Shown: in pieces, positions 8,861 through 16,907 of the stretch
Layout: every line of letters begins with the position of its first letter
Numbering within the stretch: position 1 is the stretch's first letter
Origin: DATBLE01 sp036555585
GTDB taxonomy: Bacteria; Actinomycetota; Thermoleophilia; Gaiellales; Gaiellaceae
Length of the DNA: 64,000 bases
NCBI GenBank assembly: GCA_036555585.1
Contig: DATBLE010000056.1
Coordinates: 1-64,000, forward strand
Direction: 5' to 3'
Notes under the pieces: generated by a model
Databases searched by the model: none
What the model saw: only the letters and a program-made list of their open reading frames with translations
Told to the model about the DNA's origin: nothing
Position numbers and translations under genes: made by a program

Positions 8861-9301
8861 GTGGAGAAAGACGCTCTCGAGCGCGCACACGAACGGCTCT
8901 CCGAGGCGGTCGAGGGGAAGGCCCGCCCGGCCGACGTCGAGGCGGCGCTCGACCGGGCGCGCGCACAGGTCGAGGCGCTGGCCGCGGCCGCTGCCGAGCT
9001 CGAGTCGACCCTCCCCGATCGGGTCGGCGAGGCCGTTCGGGACGGGATCCGGCTGGAGGCACGGCCCGTATCGCGCCAGCTCGCCGAGGTCCGCGGACTG
9101 ACCAACCAGACCATTCGGCGTCTGGAGCGGATCGAGACCGAGCTCCTCGCCGAGCGCAACTCCCGGGTCGACGACCTCGGCCTCCTGGTCGACCTGATCG
9201 AGTCGAGCTGGCGGGCCGTCGACGACCGGCTGCGCCGGATCGAGGAGGCGGTGCAGAACCGCCACGGCGCGACGGTCTACCGCATCGGCGAAGCCTCCTA
9301 G
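8861..9301 (+). CDS. Coiled-coil protein of unknown function
   Basis: I do not recognise a named family. The 146-residue product is almost entirely alpha-helical and highly charged, with an Ala-rich heptad stretch ('ARAQVEALAAAAAELES') and a second helix block 'LTNQTIRRLERIETELL'. There is no signal peptide or membrane segment. An alternative ATG at 8825 lies inside queA; GTG 8861 is favoured because a TATCGT box ends 7 nt before it and because it avoids the overlap. It ends 7 bp from the 3' end of the UbiA-type gene on the other strand. Confidence 0.65.
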   Translation: MEKDALERAHERLSEAVEGKARPADVEAALDRARAQVEALAAAAAELESTLPDRVGEAVRDGIRLEARPVSRQLAEVRGLTNQTIRRLERIETELLAERNSRVDDLGLLVDLIESSWRAVDDRLRRIEEAVQNRHGATVYRIGEAS

Positions 9302-9308
9302 CGCCCGT

Positions 9309-10199
9309 TCAGGTCGTCATCAGGATCACCGCGCAGGTCGCCACCCAGGCGATCAGCGTCAGGATCAGCGGCACGTCCGTGAGCAGCACGTTCTCCGGCT
9401 CCTCGCCGAGGTCGTGGCGGTGCAGGAGCAGCAGGTAGCGGAACACGCCGTAGACGACGAACGGGATGGTCACCATCATCGCCTTGGAGTCGCGGACGTC
9501 GAAGGTGTACAGCGAGTACGCGATCACGGTCGAGGCGGCCACGACCGAGACCAGCTGGTCGACCAGGGCGAGCGAGTAGCCTCCCAGCACCGGCCGCCCC
9601 GGCGTCTCGTCCGCGCCGACGAGGACGAGCTCGGCGCGGCGCTTCGCCAGCGCGAGGAACAGCGCCAGCAGGCCGGTGCAGATCAGCAGCCACGGTGAGA
9701 TGCGGACCGCGACGGCCTCGGCACCGGCGGCCGCCCGCACGACGAACAGCGCGGCAATCGCGAGCACGTCCATCAGGACGACGTGCTTGAGCCTCAGCGA
9801 ATAGGCCGCCTGGAGGGCGAGGAACGCCGCCATGAACGCGAGCGAGCCGAGCCCGAGCAGGGCCGCGCCGCCCAGCGCCGCAGCGGTGAGGCAGGCGGCG
9901 AGGGCGAGAGCCCTCGCCGCAGAGAGCTCTCCGCTCGCGATCGGCCGCAGCCGCTTCACCGGATGCTCGCGGTCATGGGGAGCGTCGCGGACGTCGTTCG
10001 CGAGGTAGGAGGCGCTCGAGGCGGCGCAGTACGCGACGAAGGCGAGGCACGCGTCGAGCCACAGGCTCGGATCGCCGAGCTTGTCCGCGAAGAGCAAGCC
10101 GGCGAACAGCAGGAGGTTCTTCGTCCACTGGCGCGGCCGGAGGGCGGCGAGCGCGGCGCGCGCGACCGGGCGCGGAGCGGCAACGGCGGTCACGGCCAT
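9309..10199 (-). CDS. UbiA-family prenyltransferase, decaprenyl-phosphate phosphoribosyltransferase type
   Basis: This 296-residue integral membrane protein (about eight or nine hydrophobic helices) has the N-terminal 'RPRQWTKNLLLFAGLLFA' and the Asp-rich motif 'YLANDVRDAPHDREHP' characteristic of decaprenyl-phosphate phosphoribosyltransferases. Those enzymes join phosphoribose to a polyprenyl phosphate, the first step to the arabinose donor of actinobacterial cell walls. It starts 20 bp after the histidine kinase stop and may be the last gene of that operon. The partner epimerase genes are not in the window, so a different polyprenyl-linked role remains possible. Confidence 0.82.
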   Translation of the reverse strand: MAVTAVAAPRPVARAALAALRPRQWTKNLLLFAGLLFADKLGDPSLWLDACLAFVAYCAASSASYLANDVRDAPHDREHPVKRLRPIASGELSAARALALAACLTAAALGGAALLGLGSLAFMAAFLALQAAYSLRLKHVVLMDVLAIAALFVVRAAAGAEAVAVRISPWLLICTGLLALFLALAKRRAELVLVGADETPGRPVLGGYSLALVDQLVSVVAASTVIAYSLYTFDVRDSKAMMVTIPFVVYGVFRYLLLLHRHDLGEEPENVLLTDVPLILTLIAWVATCAVILMTT

Positions 10200-10219
10200 T
10201 GGCCGGATGGTATGCCGCG

Positions 10220-11620
10220 TCAGGCAGGCGGTGCGGTCGGCAGGTGGAGGTCGAACCTCGTGCCCTGGCCGAGCCGGCTGTCGAGCTCGATCCGGCCGCC
10301 GAGCGCGACGGCCAGCTCCCGGGCGATCGCCAGCCCCAGCCCCGTCCCGCCGCCGTCCCTCGACCAGAAGGGCCGGAAGATCCGCTCGCGGTCGGACGGC
10401 TTGATCCCGGGGCCCGAATCGGCGACCGAGACCGAGACGGTGCCGTTCTCGGAAGCGAGCGCGAGCTCCACCCGGCCGCCGTCGGGCGTCCAGCGGAACG
10501 CGTTCGACAGGAGGTTCGAGACGATCTGGAGGACCCGGTCCCCGTCGGAGACGATCACCGGAGCGCCGTCCGAGTCGCAGCGGTAGTCGATCTCGCGCCG
10601 CCTCGCCTCCTCGCCGAAGGTGGCGTACGCCTGCTCGACCAGACGGCCCATGTCCACCTCCTCGTGCAGCACGGTGAAGCGATGCGCGTCGAGCTTCGCG
10701 AGGTCGAGGACGTCTCCGACGAGCCGCTCCAGCCGCTCCGCCTCGGAGGCGACGACGCTCAGCGACTCGGCCTCCATCACGGGGTCGATGATCAGGCCTT
10801 CCCGGAGGGCCTCGACGTGGCCGCGGATCGCCGTCAGCGGGGTCCGCAGCTCGTGCGAGACGGACATCAGGAAGTTCCGCTCGCGCTCGTCCGCCTCCGC
10901 GAGGCGCGCGGCCATGTCGCGGAAGCGCTCGGACAGGTCGCTGATCTCGTCGGTCCCGCGCACGTCCGGAAGGTCGACGTCGTAGCGCCCCTTGGCGATG
11001 CTGTCGGCCGCCTTGGAGAGCGCGAGCACCGGCGTCGCGATCCGCCGCGAGAAGTACCAGGCGAGGCCGGCGGCGACGAGCAGCCCGACGCCGAGCGCGA
11101 CCAGTAGCAGCTCGAAGAGCGAGAACCAGCCCTGGGTCAGCTCCGTCTTCTTCCGGGCGACGACCAGCGCTCCGAAGTTCTGGCCCTCGAGCACGAGCGG
11201 CTGGCCGACGGCGAGGAAGGTCTTGTGCTCATCCGGCGGCGTGAACTCGAAGGTGGTCACCTTCTTGCCGTCGATCAGCGTCTGCCACTCATCCCCCACC
11301 TGCGAGCGGGACAGCTCGCGGAGCCCGGAGCCGTGCCGGAAGAAGACCGGCGCACCCACGTAGTAGAGGCGGGCGCCGGTCGCCTGCTCGAGCTCGGGCC
11401 CGGCGAAGTCCGGGGCCGACCGGCCCTCGTCGATCGAGCGGATCGCCTGGAGCGCGTACAGCTGGGACAGGCCCCGGGCCTCGCGCCTCAGCTCCGCCAG
11501 CGACTGCGAGCGGACGTGGTCCTGGAACAGCTGGACCGCGACCACGGTGGTGACGACGCCCGCCAGCGCGACGCCCGCCAGGTAGAACGCCGGCAGGCGG
11601 AAGCGCAACGAGCGGAACAT
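10220..11620 (-). CDS. Membrane sensor histidine kinase
   Basis: The 466-residue kinase has a first transmembrane helix near residues 8-28, an extracytoplasmic sensor region, a second helix near 165-190, a HAMP linker, a dimerisation and phosphoacceptor segment with His in 'FLMSVSHELRTPLTAIRGH' and a C-terminal ATPase domain with 'NLLSNAFRWTPDGG', 'DSGPGIKPSD' and 'GGGTGLGLAI'. It lies 4 bp after the response regulator, its evident partner, and the exported protein at 12326 heads the same operon. The stimulus is unknown. The sensor region contains no recognised PAS or Cache domain that I can see. Confidence 0.93.
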   Translation of the reverse strand: MFRSLRFRLPAFYLAGVALAGVVTTVVAVQLFQDHVRSQSLAELRREARGLSQLYALQAIRSIDEGRSAPDFAGPELEQATGARLYYVGAPVFFRHGSGLRELSRSQVGDEWQTLIDGKKVTTFEFTPPDEHKTFLAVGQPLVLEGQNFGALVVARKKTELTQGWFSLFELLLVALGVGLLVAAGLAWYFSRRIATPVLALSKAADSIAKGRYDVDLPDVRGTDEISDLSERFRDMAARLAEADERERNFLMSVSHELRTPLTAIRGHVEALREGLIIDPVMEAESLSVVASEAERLERLVGDVLDLAKLDAHRFTVLHEEVDMGRLVEQAYATFGEEARRREIDYRCDSDGAPVIVSDGDRVLQIVSNLLSNAFRWTPDGGRVELALASENGTVSVSVADSGPGIKPSDRERIFRPFWSRDGGGTGLGLAIARELAVALGGRIELDSRLGQGTRFDLHLPTAPPA

Positions 11621-11624
11621 TGCC

Positions 11625-12329
11625 CTAGGCGGCCGCGTCCTTCGCGGGCGAGACCTTGTAGCCGACCCCCCAGACGGTCACGATCGGCGACGCGTCGCCG
11701 AGCTTCCGGCGCAGCTGCCTGACGTGCACGTCCACCGTGCGGGTGTCGCCGGCGAACGTGTACCCCCAGACGCGCTCGAGCAGCTGGTCGCGGGTGAGCA
11801 CGAGCCCGCGGTGGTCGAGCAGCTCCCAGAGGAGGTCGAACTCCTTCGGGGCGAGCTGGATCTCCTCCTCGCCGACGCGGACCTCGCGGCGTCCGGCGTC
11901 GACCACCAGCTGGCCGTGCCGCAGCTGCTTGCTCTCGACCTGGCGACGCTCGGGGGAAGCGCGCCGGAGGATCGACTTCACGCGGGCGACCAGCTCGCGC
12001 GGGTTGAACGGCTTGGTCAGGTAGTCGTCGGCGCCGACCTCGAGCCCGATGATCTTGTCGACGTCCTCGTCGCGCGCGGTCAGCATCAGGATCGGGACGT
12101 CGGAGCTCTTGCGGATGCGCCGGCAGACCTCGATCCCGTCGATGTCGGGCAGCATCAGGTCGAGGACGATCAACGCCGGGACGGAGGCCTGAAACTGCGC
12201 GAGGGCCTCGTTGCCCGTCGCCGCCGTCCGGACCGTGTAGCCCGCGTTCTTCAGGTAGAGGGCGACGAAGGACGCGATCGAGCTCTCGTCCTCGACGACC
12301 AGAACGCTCTGGGTCGGGCGGCTGGTCAC
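11625..12329 (-). CDS. OmpR/PhoB-family response regulator
   Basis: The 234-residue regulator has an intact receiver: acidic pair in 'VLVVEDESSIA', acceptor Asp in 'IVLDLMLPDIDG', Thr in 'ILMLTARDEDVD' and Lys in 'DYLTKPFNPREL'. The C-terminal winged helix shows 'LAPKEFDLLWELLDH' and 'RTVDVHVRQLRRKLGD'. It begins at GTG 12329, sharing GTGA with the stop of the exported-protein gene, and is followed 4 bp later by its kinase. A direct repeat with an 11-bp period upstream of the operon fits binding by this kind of protein, suggesting autoregulation. Confidence 0.94.
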   Translation of the reverse strand: MTSRPTQSVLVVEDESSIASFVALYLKNAGYTVRTAATGNEALAQFQASVPALIVLDLMLPDIDGIEVCRRIRKSSDVPILMLTARDEDVDKIIGLEVGADDYLTKPFNPRELVARVKSILRRASPERRQVESKQLRHGQLVVDAGRREVRVGEEEIQLAPKEFDLLWELLDHRGLVLTRDQLLERVWGYTFAGDTRTVDVHVRQLRRKLGDASPIVTVWGVGYKVSPAKDAAA

Positions 12330-12826
12330 TTCGCCGGCTGGGCGGGCGCCTGGCCGAGCGTGTAGGTGGTCGTGTGGCCTGGGAGCGTCTGGAAGGGCTC
12401 GCCGTCGAGCGAGAAGCGGCCCGGGAAGTCGGTGTAGCCCGTGGCATCGAGGACCGCGTACCCGCGACCGACGGCGCTGATGTCGATCCCGGTGGCGGAG
12501 ATCTGGACGCGGTAGAGCCCGCCGATCATCCGGAAGCGGACGTCCTCGCCGCTGTAGAGGATGCGGCCGTTCCCGAGGAAACGGATGGTCTCGGCCCCGT
12601 AGACCACCGGCACCCGCCCGTCGGTGACGTCGAGGTCCGAGATGACGACGTTGCCGGTGTCGAAGCGCCCGAGGATCCCGCCCCGCGCGCGCACCGTCAC
12701 CCGCCCGTTGCCGTTGTCGACGACGAGCGTCCCGTCGCCGGACGATGCGGAGGTGCCGAGCGCCGCCCATGCTGCAGCCGGCAGCACGAGCGCCACGACG
12801 AGGACAAGCGGAAAGAAGCGACGCAT
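12326..12826 (-). CDS. Exported beta-rich protein heading a two-component operon
   Basis: I do not recognise the family. The 166-residue product has a signal peptide (positively charged start, hydrophobic residues about 5-21, cleavage near 'AWAALG') and a mature domain rich in short strands and glycines, with repeated turns such as 'VDNGNGRVTVRARGG' and 'LFLGNGRILYSGEDVRF'-like patterns. It is the first gene of the operon with the response regulator (GTGA overlap) and kinase, so it may be an accessory sensor or a regulated envelope protein. The ATG at 12826 follows a GATACT box by 10 nt. Confidence 0.75.
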   Translation of the reverse strand: MRRFFPLVLVVALVLPAAAWAALGTSASSGDGTLVVDNGNGRVTVRARGGILGRFDTGNVVISDLDVTDGRVPVVYGAETIRFLGNGRILYSGEDVRFRMIGGLYRVQISATGIDISAVGRGYAVLDATGYTDFPGRFSLDGEPFQTLPGHTTTYTLGQAPAQPAK

Positions 12827-12836
12827 CGCCTGACTC

Positions 12837-12889
12837 AGTATCGCCGTCCGTGTTGTGATCCGTCTAATCGGTGTGTAAAGAGAGTGTAA
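12837..12889 (-). promoter_or_regulatory. Promoter with 11-bp direct-repeat operator for the two-component operon
   Basis: On the minus strand the hexamer TTACAC occurs twice with a start-to-start distance of exactly 11 bp (12889-12884 and 12878-12873). A GATACT -10 box lies at 12842-12837 and the ATG at 12826. Direct repeats spaced by about one helical turn just upstream of the -35 position are the classic target of PhoB/OmpR regulators, so autoregulation by the adjacent regulator is likely. Confidence 0.6.
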
Positions 12890-12895
12890 GAGCCC

Positions 12896-13567
12896 TCAGC
12901 AGCTCGGCGCGACCGGGCGCGCGGGCGGCGCGGCGGCCACGTGGTAGCGGCGCGCGAGCGCGCGGAGCCGGCCGCGGTAGACGGCCATGTCGCGACGGGT
13001 CCAGTCGCCGTGGGTCTGGCAGCGCCAGGCCGCGTAGCGCTCGCGGTGGTAGGGGCTGGTCAGGCTCTCGTTGTGCCCGATCACGTTGCGCAGCTGGATG
13101 CCGTAGCGGCCCATCAGCCACGCGGTCAGCCGCAGCGACGCAGCCAGCTGCCGCGGGTTGCCGAGGATCTCCGCGTCGCTCCGGCCGACGTGCTCGATCC
13201 CGATCGCGGTGTAGTTCAGGCCGACCGTGTGACGGCAGATCGTGGTCAAGGGGACGAGCTGGTAGATCGTCCCGTCCCTGTCGATCACGAAGTGGGCGCA
13301 CGTGCCCGGGAGCTCGTGCAGCTCGCTGTCCGGCGCGTCGGACGCGAACGTCGCATAGGCGGACGAGAAGCTCTCCGAGGCGGTGTAGTGCTCGACGATC
13401 ACGTGCGGGGACACGAGCCGCCAGGTGTCCAGGCCGTAGTGACGGCGTGCGTAGGCGGCCGTCTCGGCCCTGCGCTGCGCGCCGAAGGGGATCGGCTTCG
13501 CGACGATCGCCGGCTTCGGCGGCGCCGCGGGCGCGAGCAGGAGCAGGCCGACCAGGAGCGCCGTCAC
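12896..13567 (-). CDS. N-acetylmuramoyl-L-alanine amidase (Amidase_2/PGRP fold)
   Basis: The 223-residue protein begins with a hydrophobic segment ('LLVGLLLLAPAAP') that should export it. The catalytic domain shows the zinc ligands expected of this fold: His in 'VIVEHYTAS' and His in 'NVIGHNES', with 'YTAIGIEHVG' between them and 'CQTHGDWTRRD' following. Such enzymes cut the bond between muramic acid and the stem peptide. GTG 13567 lies 11 nt after the stop of the beta-lactamase-like gene, so the two are probably co-transcribed. The C-terminus is Ala/Pro-rich and ends in Cys. Confidence 0.88.
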   Translation of the reverse strand: MTALLVGLLLLAPAAPPKPAIVAKPIPFGAQRRAETAAYARRHYGLDTWRLVSPHVIVEHYTASESFSSAYATFASDAPDSELHELPGTCAHFVIDRDGTIYQLVPLTTICRHTVGLNYTAIGIEHVGRSDAEILGNPRQLAASLRLTAWLMGRYGIQLRNVIGHNESLTSPYHRERYAAWRCQTHGDWTRRDMAVYRGRLRALARRYHVAAAPPARPVAPSC

Positions 13568-13578
13568 GGCCGCCCAGG

Positions 13579-14670
13579 CTAGCGACGAAATCGCGCGAGG
13601 GCGAGCTTCGCGGCCCTCCCGGCGAGCACGTCCGACGCCGTCCCGACGCCGTTTCCGTACGTCATCACAGAGACCACGAACACGCCTCCGGGCCAGTAGA
13701 CCAGCCCGGCGTCGTGGCGGGCGTACGAGATCCAGCCGGCCTTGTGCACCAGCGTGTCGGGCCCGCCGCCGAGGTAGCGGCCGAGCTTCCCCCGGTCGGG
13801 CACGTGGACGAGCAGGTAGAGGAGGTAGCGGGCGTCGGAGGCGGTGAACGAGCTCCCGTAGCGCGCGATCAGCGGCCCACGGCCGTCGGCGGCGAGATGG
13901 AGGTCGGTGAACAGCCGCGCCAGGTCGAACGCGCTCGTGTACTTGCAGCAGGGAAAGGACGGCTGGCTCTCGACGCGGACCCGGATCGGCGGCAGCGCCG
14001 GCGTGCCGTGGAGGTAGCCGCCGCCCATCCAGGTGTCGCCGATCCCGACCCCGCGGAGCAGCTCGTCCACGCGGCCGCCGCCGCCGAACGTCGACTCGGT
14101 CTCGTTCGCGGCGTCGTTGTCCGACTCGACCAGCATCCGCCGGAGGAGCGAATCGAGGTACGAGCCCGGCGCCGGCTTCCCGGCGTGCCCGCGCAGCGCC
14201 TCGACCGCGATCGCCACCTTCAGCGTCGAGGCGGCCGGAAACCGTGCCTTCGCGTTCCAGGCAGCGCCTCGACCGTCGACCAGGTCCTGGACGTAGAACG
14301 CGCTCGTTCCGGGGAAGGAGCGCGCGAAGGCGCGCACCATGCGCAGCAGCCGGGGATCCTGCGAGCTGCGGACGGCGCGCGGGGACGCCGACCGCGGCAG
14401 CCCGAAGACGTGCGGGACCACCGCCCGTTCCGTCGCGTGGCCCGCCGAGTACGCCGACACCCGCACGGTCACGTCCTTCCGTGGCAGCGGGACCGTGAAG
14501 TCGAAGCTGCCGCCGTTCACGCGCCTGACGGCCAGCGACCTCGCCCCGACCCGGACGACCACCGCCCACGTGCCGTGGGGCACCCGGCCCGCGATCCGCC
14601 CGAAGGACACCTCGCGCTCGGCCGGAGCGACGAGCGCGAGCGGCACGGGCGGCGGCGCGGCCGTGAGCAC
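13579..14670 (-). CDS. Class A beta-lactamase-like serine hydrolase
   Basis: The 363-residue protein contains the serine beta-lactamase/transpeptidase triad: SxxK in 'AASTLKVAIAV', SDN in 'LVESDNDAANE' and a KTG equivalent in 'HKAGWIS', where Thr is replaced by Ala. The first 100 residues form a separate beta-rich domain. GTG 14670 overlaps the upstream stop by one base (TAGTG). I see no convincing signal peptide, although its neighbours are exported. It could hydrolyse beta-lactams or act on cell-wall peptides; the clustering with an amidase favours wall metabolism. Confidence 0.82.
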   Translation of the reverse strand: MLTAAPPPVPLALVAPAEREVSFGRIAGRVPHGTWAVVVRVGARSLAVRRVNGGSFDFTVPLPRKDVTVRVSAYSAGHATERAVVPHVFGLPRSASPRAVRSSQDPRLLRMVRAFARSFPGTSAFYVQDLVDGRGAAWNAKARFPAASTLKVAIAVEALRGHAGKPAPGSYLDSLLRRMLVESDNDAANETESTFGGGGRVDELLRGVGIGDTWMGGGYLHGTPALPPIRVRVESQPSFPCCKYTSAFDLARLFTDLHLAADGRGPLIARYGSSFTASDARYLLYLLVHVPDRGKLGRYLGGGPDTLVHKAGWISYARHDAGLVYWPGGVFVVSVMTYGNGVGTASDVLAGRAAKLALARFRR

Positions 14671-15851
14671 TACCCGGCGAGCGCGTCGCGGGTGTACACG
14701 CCCTCGGGGTTCCAGAGCATGTAGCCACGCGCGTGCTGCCGGCGGGCGGCGGCGATCTGGTCCGTGACCTCGATCAGCCCGTACCGGTGGCCGAGCGAGA
14801 AGTCCTGGAGCCACGGGATCAGCGCGGCTCGGCCCTTCACCTGCCGGCGGAAGTCGAACAGCGCCCTCGCGACCGTCCGCCCCGGATACGCGTCCGGGTC
14901 GGCGATCCCGTACTCACCCGAGGAGAAGTGCGACGGATAGACCATCGGGTAGATCGCGTCGAGGTACCCGGCGATCTTCTTCGGCACCTGGCCGATCCCG
15001 AGGTCGTGGGTGGCGGCGAGCCCGAAGAGGTCGGCGGAGACGCGGACGCCCAGCGGGTGGAGCTGCGACGCGGCGTACCGGAGGAATCGCTCGATCGTCA
15101 CGCCCTTGCGCTCGGCCCGGCGGTGCGGGTAGACGATCTGGGACACGTCGCCGTCGCTGGGAAAGCGGACGTAGTCGAACTGGATCTCGTCGAAGCCGGC
15201 CTTCGCGGCCGCGATGCCGATCCCGACCGCGTACCGCCACACCCGCCGGTCGTACTCGTTCACCCAGCCCAGGCCGGCGTTCGAGAGCCAGCGGGAGCCG
15301 TCGGCCCGGCGCAGCGCGAGCCAGGGCCGGGCGGCCGAGAGCCTCGGATCCTCGAAGACGACCACGCGCCCGATCAGGTACATGCCGGCGGCGTGCACCT
15401 CGGCGACGACGGACTCGACGTTGTAGTACGGCTGTGCCGCACCGATCTCGCGGGCCAGCTCGGGCACCTCCGGCGTGACGAAGCCGACCTGCCCGTTCTC
15501 GTCCTTGACGTCCAGCTCGATCGTGTTCAGCCCGTATGCCTTCAGCGCGGTGTAGCCCTCGATCTTGCCCGGGAGGCCCGCGAGCGGCGCGGTCACGTGG
15601 ACGCCGCGGACCTCGCCCGGGTAGGGACGCGGGACGAGCGGCTTGTCGACGAGGATCGGCGGCCGTGACGGCAGGGGCGCCGCCGCGTGCCGGCCGCTGA
15701 TCTGCGTCGCGCCGAGCCCGATCCCGGCGCCGACGGCGAGGAGCGCCGCCGCCGCGGCGAGTCGGCGCCGGCGGCGCCTGCGCAGCGCCTGCCGCCGCCG
15801 TTCCCGGAACCGCTCGTTGGGATCCAGGCGCGGGTGGATGTACCTCGGCAC
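14670..15851 (-). CDS. DUF4015-type putative glycoside hydrolase, membrane-anchored
   Basis: The 393-residue product has an Arg-rich cytoplasmic start, one transmembrane helix (about residues 30-50, 'LAAAAALLAVGAGIGLGA') and an extracytoplasmic TIM-barrel-like domain. Family features include 'RGVHVTAPLAG', 'NTIELDVKDENGQVGF', 'GFDEIQFDYVRFPSDGD' and 'AIYPMVYPSHF'. The acidic residues in 'EIQFDYVRFP' are likely catalytic by analogy with related glycosidases. Start GTG 15851 was chosen as the first start upstream of the basic segment. It forms a tight group with the beta-lactamase-like gene and amidase, pointing to cell-surface polysaccharide or peptidoglycan turnover. Confidence 0.82.
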   Translation of the reverse strand: MPRYIHPRLDPNERFRERRRQALRRRRRRRLAAAAALLAVGAGIGLGATQISGRHAAAPLPSRPPILVDKPLVPRPYPGEVRGVHVTAPLAGLPGKIEGYTALKAYGLNTIELDVKDENGQVGFVTPEVPELAREIGAAQPYYNVESVVAEVHAAGMYLIGRVVVFEDPRLSAARPWLALRRADGSRWLSNAGLGWVNEYDRRVWRYAVGIGIAAAKAGFDEIQFDYVRFPSDGDVSQIVYPHRRAERKGVTIERFLRYAASQLHPLGVRVSADLFGLAATHDLGIGQVPKKIAGYLDAIYPMVYPSHFSSGEYGIADPDAYPGRTVARALFDFRRQVKGRAALIPWLQDFSLGHRYGLIEVTDQIAAARRQHARGYMLWNPEGVYTRDALAG

Positions 15852-15879
15852 CGAAGCTGGAAGCGTATTCCCGCCGGCG

Positions 15880-16887
15880 CTACGCCTGCAAACGGCGAAA
15901 GCCGGCCGGGGCGGGCGCCGCCGGCAGCGGGCTGCGTGGCAGGCCCGGCGGCGTCGGTACCCGGTTGTATCCGCCCGGCGCGACGTCGTTGGGTGCGTCC
16001 GGATGGAACAGCGACGCCAGGTACTGGATCTGGCCGCGGCCCGGGCCAAGCTCGAACTGGCCGCCGCCGTAGAGGCGGATCCCGCGCTGTGAGCACAGAT
16101 CGTAGAAGTCGAAGACGCCGCGCACCGAGCCGAAGCGCGACGGCTTGCTGTTCAGCACCTTCGGCGGGAAGGGCAGCGCCTCGACGTCCGCGATCGAGTG
16201 GATCGGGGCATCCCAGGCGATCCGGTCGCGGTGCGGCTCGAGGATCGCCGCCTTCTCGTTGTCGGCGAGGTCTGGGTCCTCGATCACGGCCTCGGGGAGC
16301 GCGTCGACGATGCTCCGGTACAGGCTCGCGGGGGGCGTCCGCTCGTGCGCCCGCCAGTCGTAGGCCTCCTTGAAGTCGACCACGTCGACTGCCTGCAGGC
16401 GGGCGAGCTCGGCCACGAGGTCGTCGCCCCAGCTGGCCTCGGGATCGAGCTTGAAGCGCAGCCCCGGAAGGCCGCGCAGCCGCTCGGCGCTGCCGTCCGG
16501 GAGCGAGGTGGAGACGACGAAGGTCACCGGGCGCGGGTCGCGCCCGAGCACGCCGTGGAGCGTGCGCCCCGCTTGCCTCAGCGCGAGGTCCAGCGCCGCG
16601 CTCTCGAACCCCCAGCGGCGGAGGTCGGGCAGATCGGCGAAGCGGGCCGAGAGGGAGTCCAGCGTGTGCTCGCCAACGAGGTCCAGCGTCCGGCCCGCCG
16701 TCTGGAAGCGGAGCTGGTCGTCCGCGTCGTAGACGACGTCCTCGCCCAGGCCTTCCTCCCCGGCTCCCCGGAGGTGGATCACGGTCGTCCGCCGGACGAA
16801 CTGCGAGGAGACCGGCTGGTCGAGCGCTTCCAGCTCGTAGGAGTCGACGGTGACCGGCAGGTCGGCAACCAGGGAGTACGTGTTCAT
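15880..16887 (-). CDS. Enolase-superfamily enzyme (muconate-lactonising/o-succinylbenzoate-synthase-like)
   Basis: The 335-residue protein looks like a two-domain enolase-superfamily member. Candidate catalytic and metal-binding residues lie in 'LRFKLDPEASW' (Lys), 'VVDFKEAYD' (Asp), 'AVIEDPDLAD' (Glu/Asp), 'AWDAPIHS' (Asp) and 'LNSKPSRFG' (Lys). The reaction would start with removal of an alpha proton next to a carboxylate. The sequence does not tell whether it is an o-succinylbenzoate synthase of menaquinone synthesis, a dipeptide epimerase or a sugar-acid dehydratase; nearby cell-wall genes make a dipeptide epimerase worth testing. The ATG at 16887 is divergent from the antiporter. Confidence 0.78.
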   Translation of the reverse strand: MNTYSLVADLPVTVDSYELEALDQPVSSQFVRRTTVIHLRGAGEEGLGEDVVYDADDQLRFQTAGRTLDLVGEHTLDSLSARFADLPDLRRWGFESAALDLALRQAGRTLHGVLGRDPRPVTFVVSTSLPDGSAERLRGLPGLRFKLDPEASWGDDLVAELARLQAVDVVDFKEAYDWRAHERTPPASLYRSIVDALPEAVIEDPDLADNEKAAILEPHRDRIAWDAPIHSIADVEALPFPPKVLNSKPSRFGSVRGVFDFYDLCSQRGIRLYGGGQFELGPGRGQIQYLASLFHPDAPNDVAPGGYNRVPTPPGLPRSPLPAAPAPAGFRRLQA

Positions 16888-16907
16888 CGGCTGCGAGAGT
16901 ATCCACC

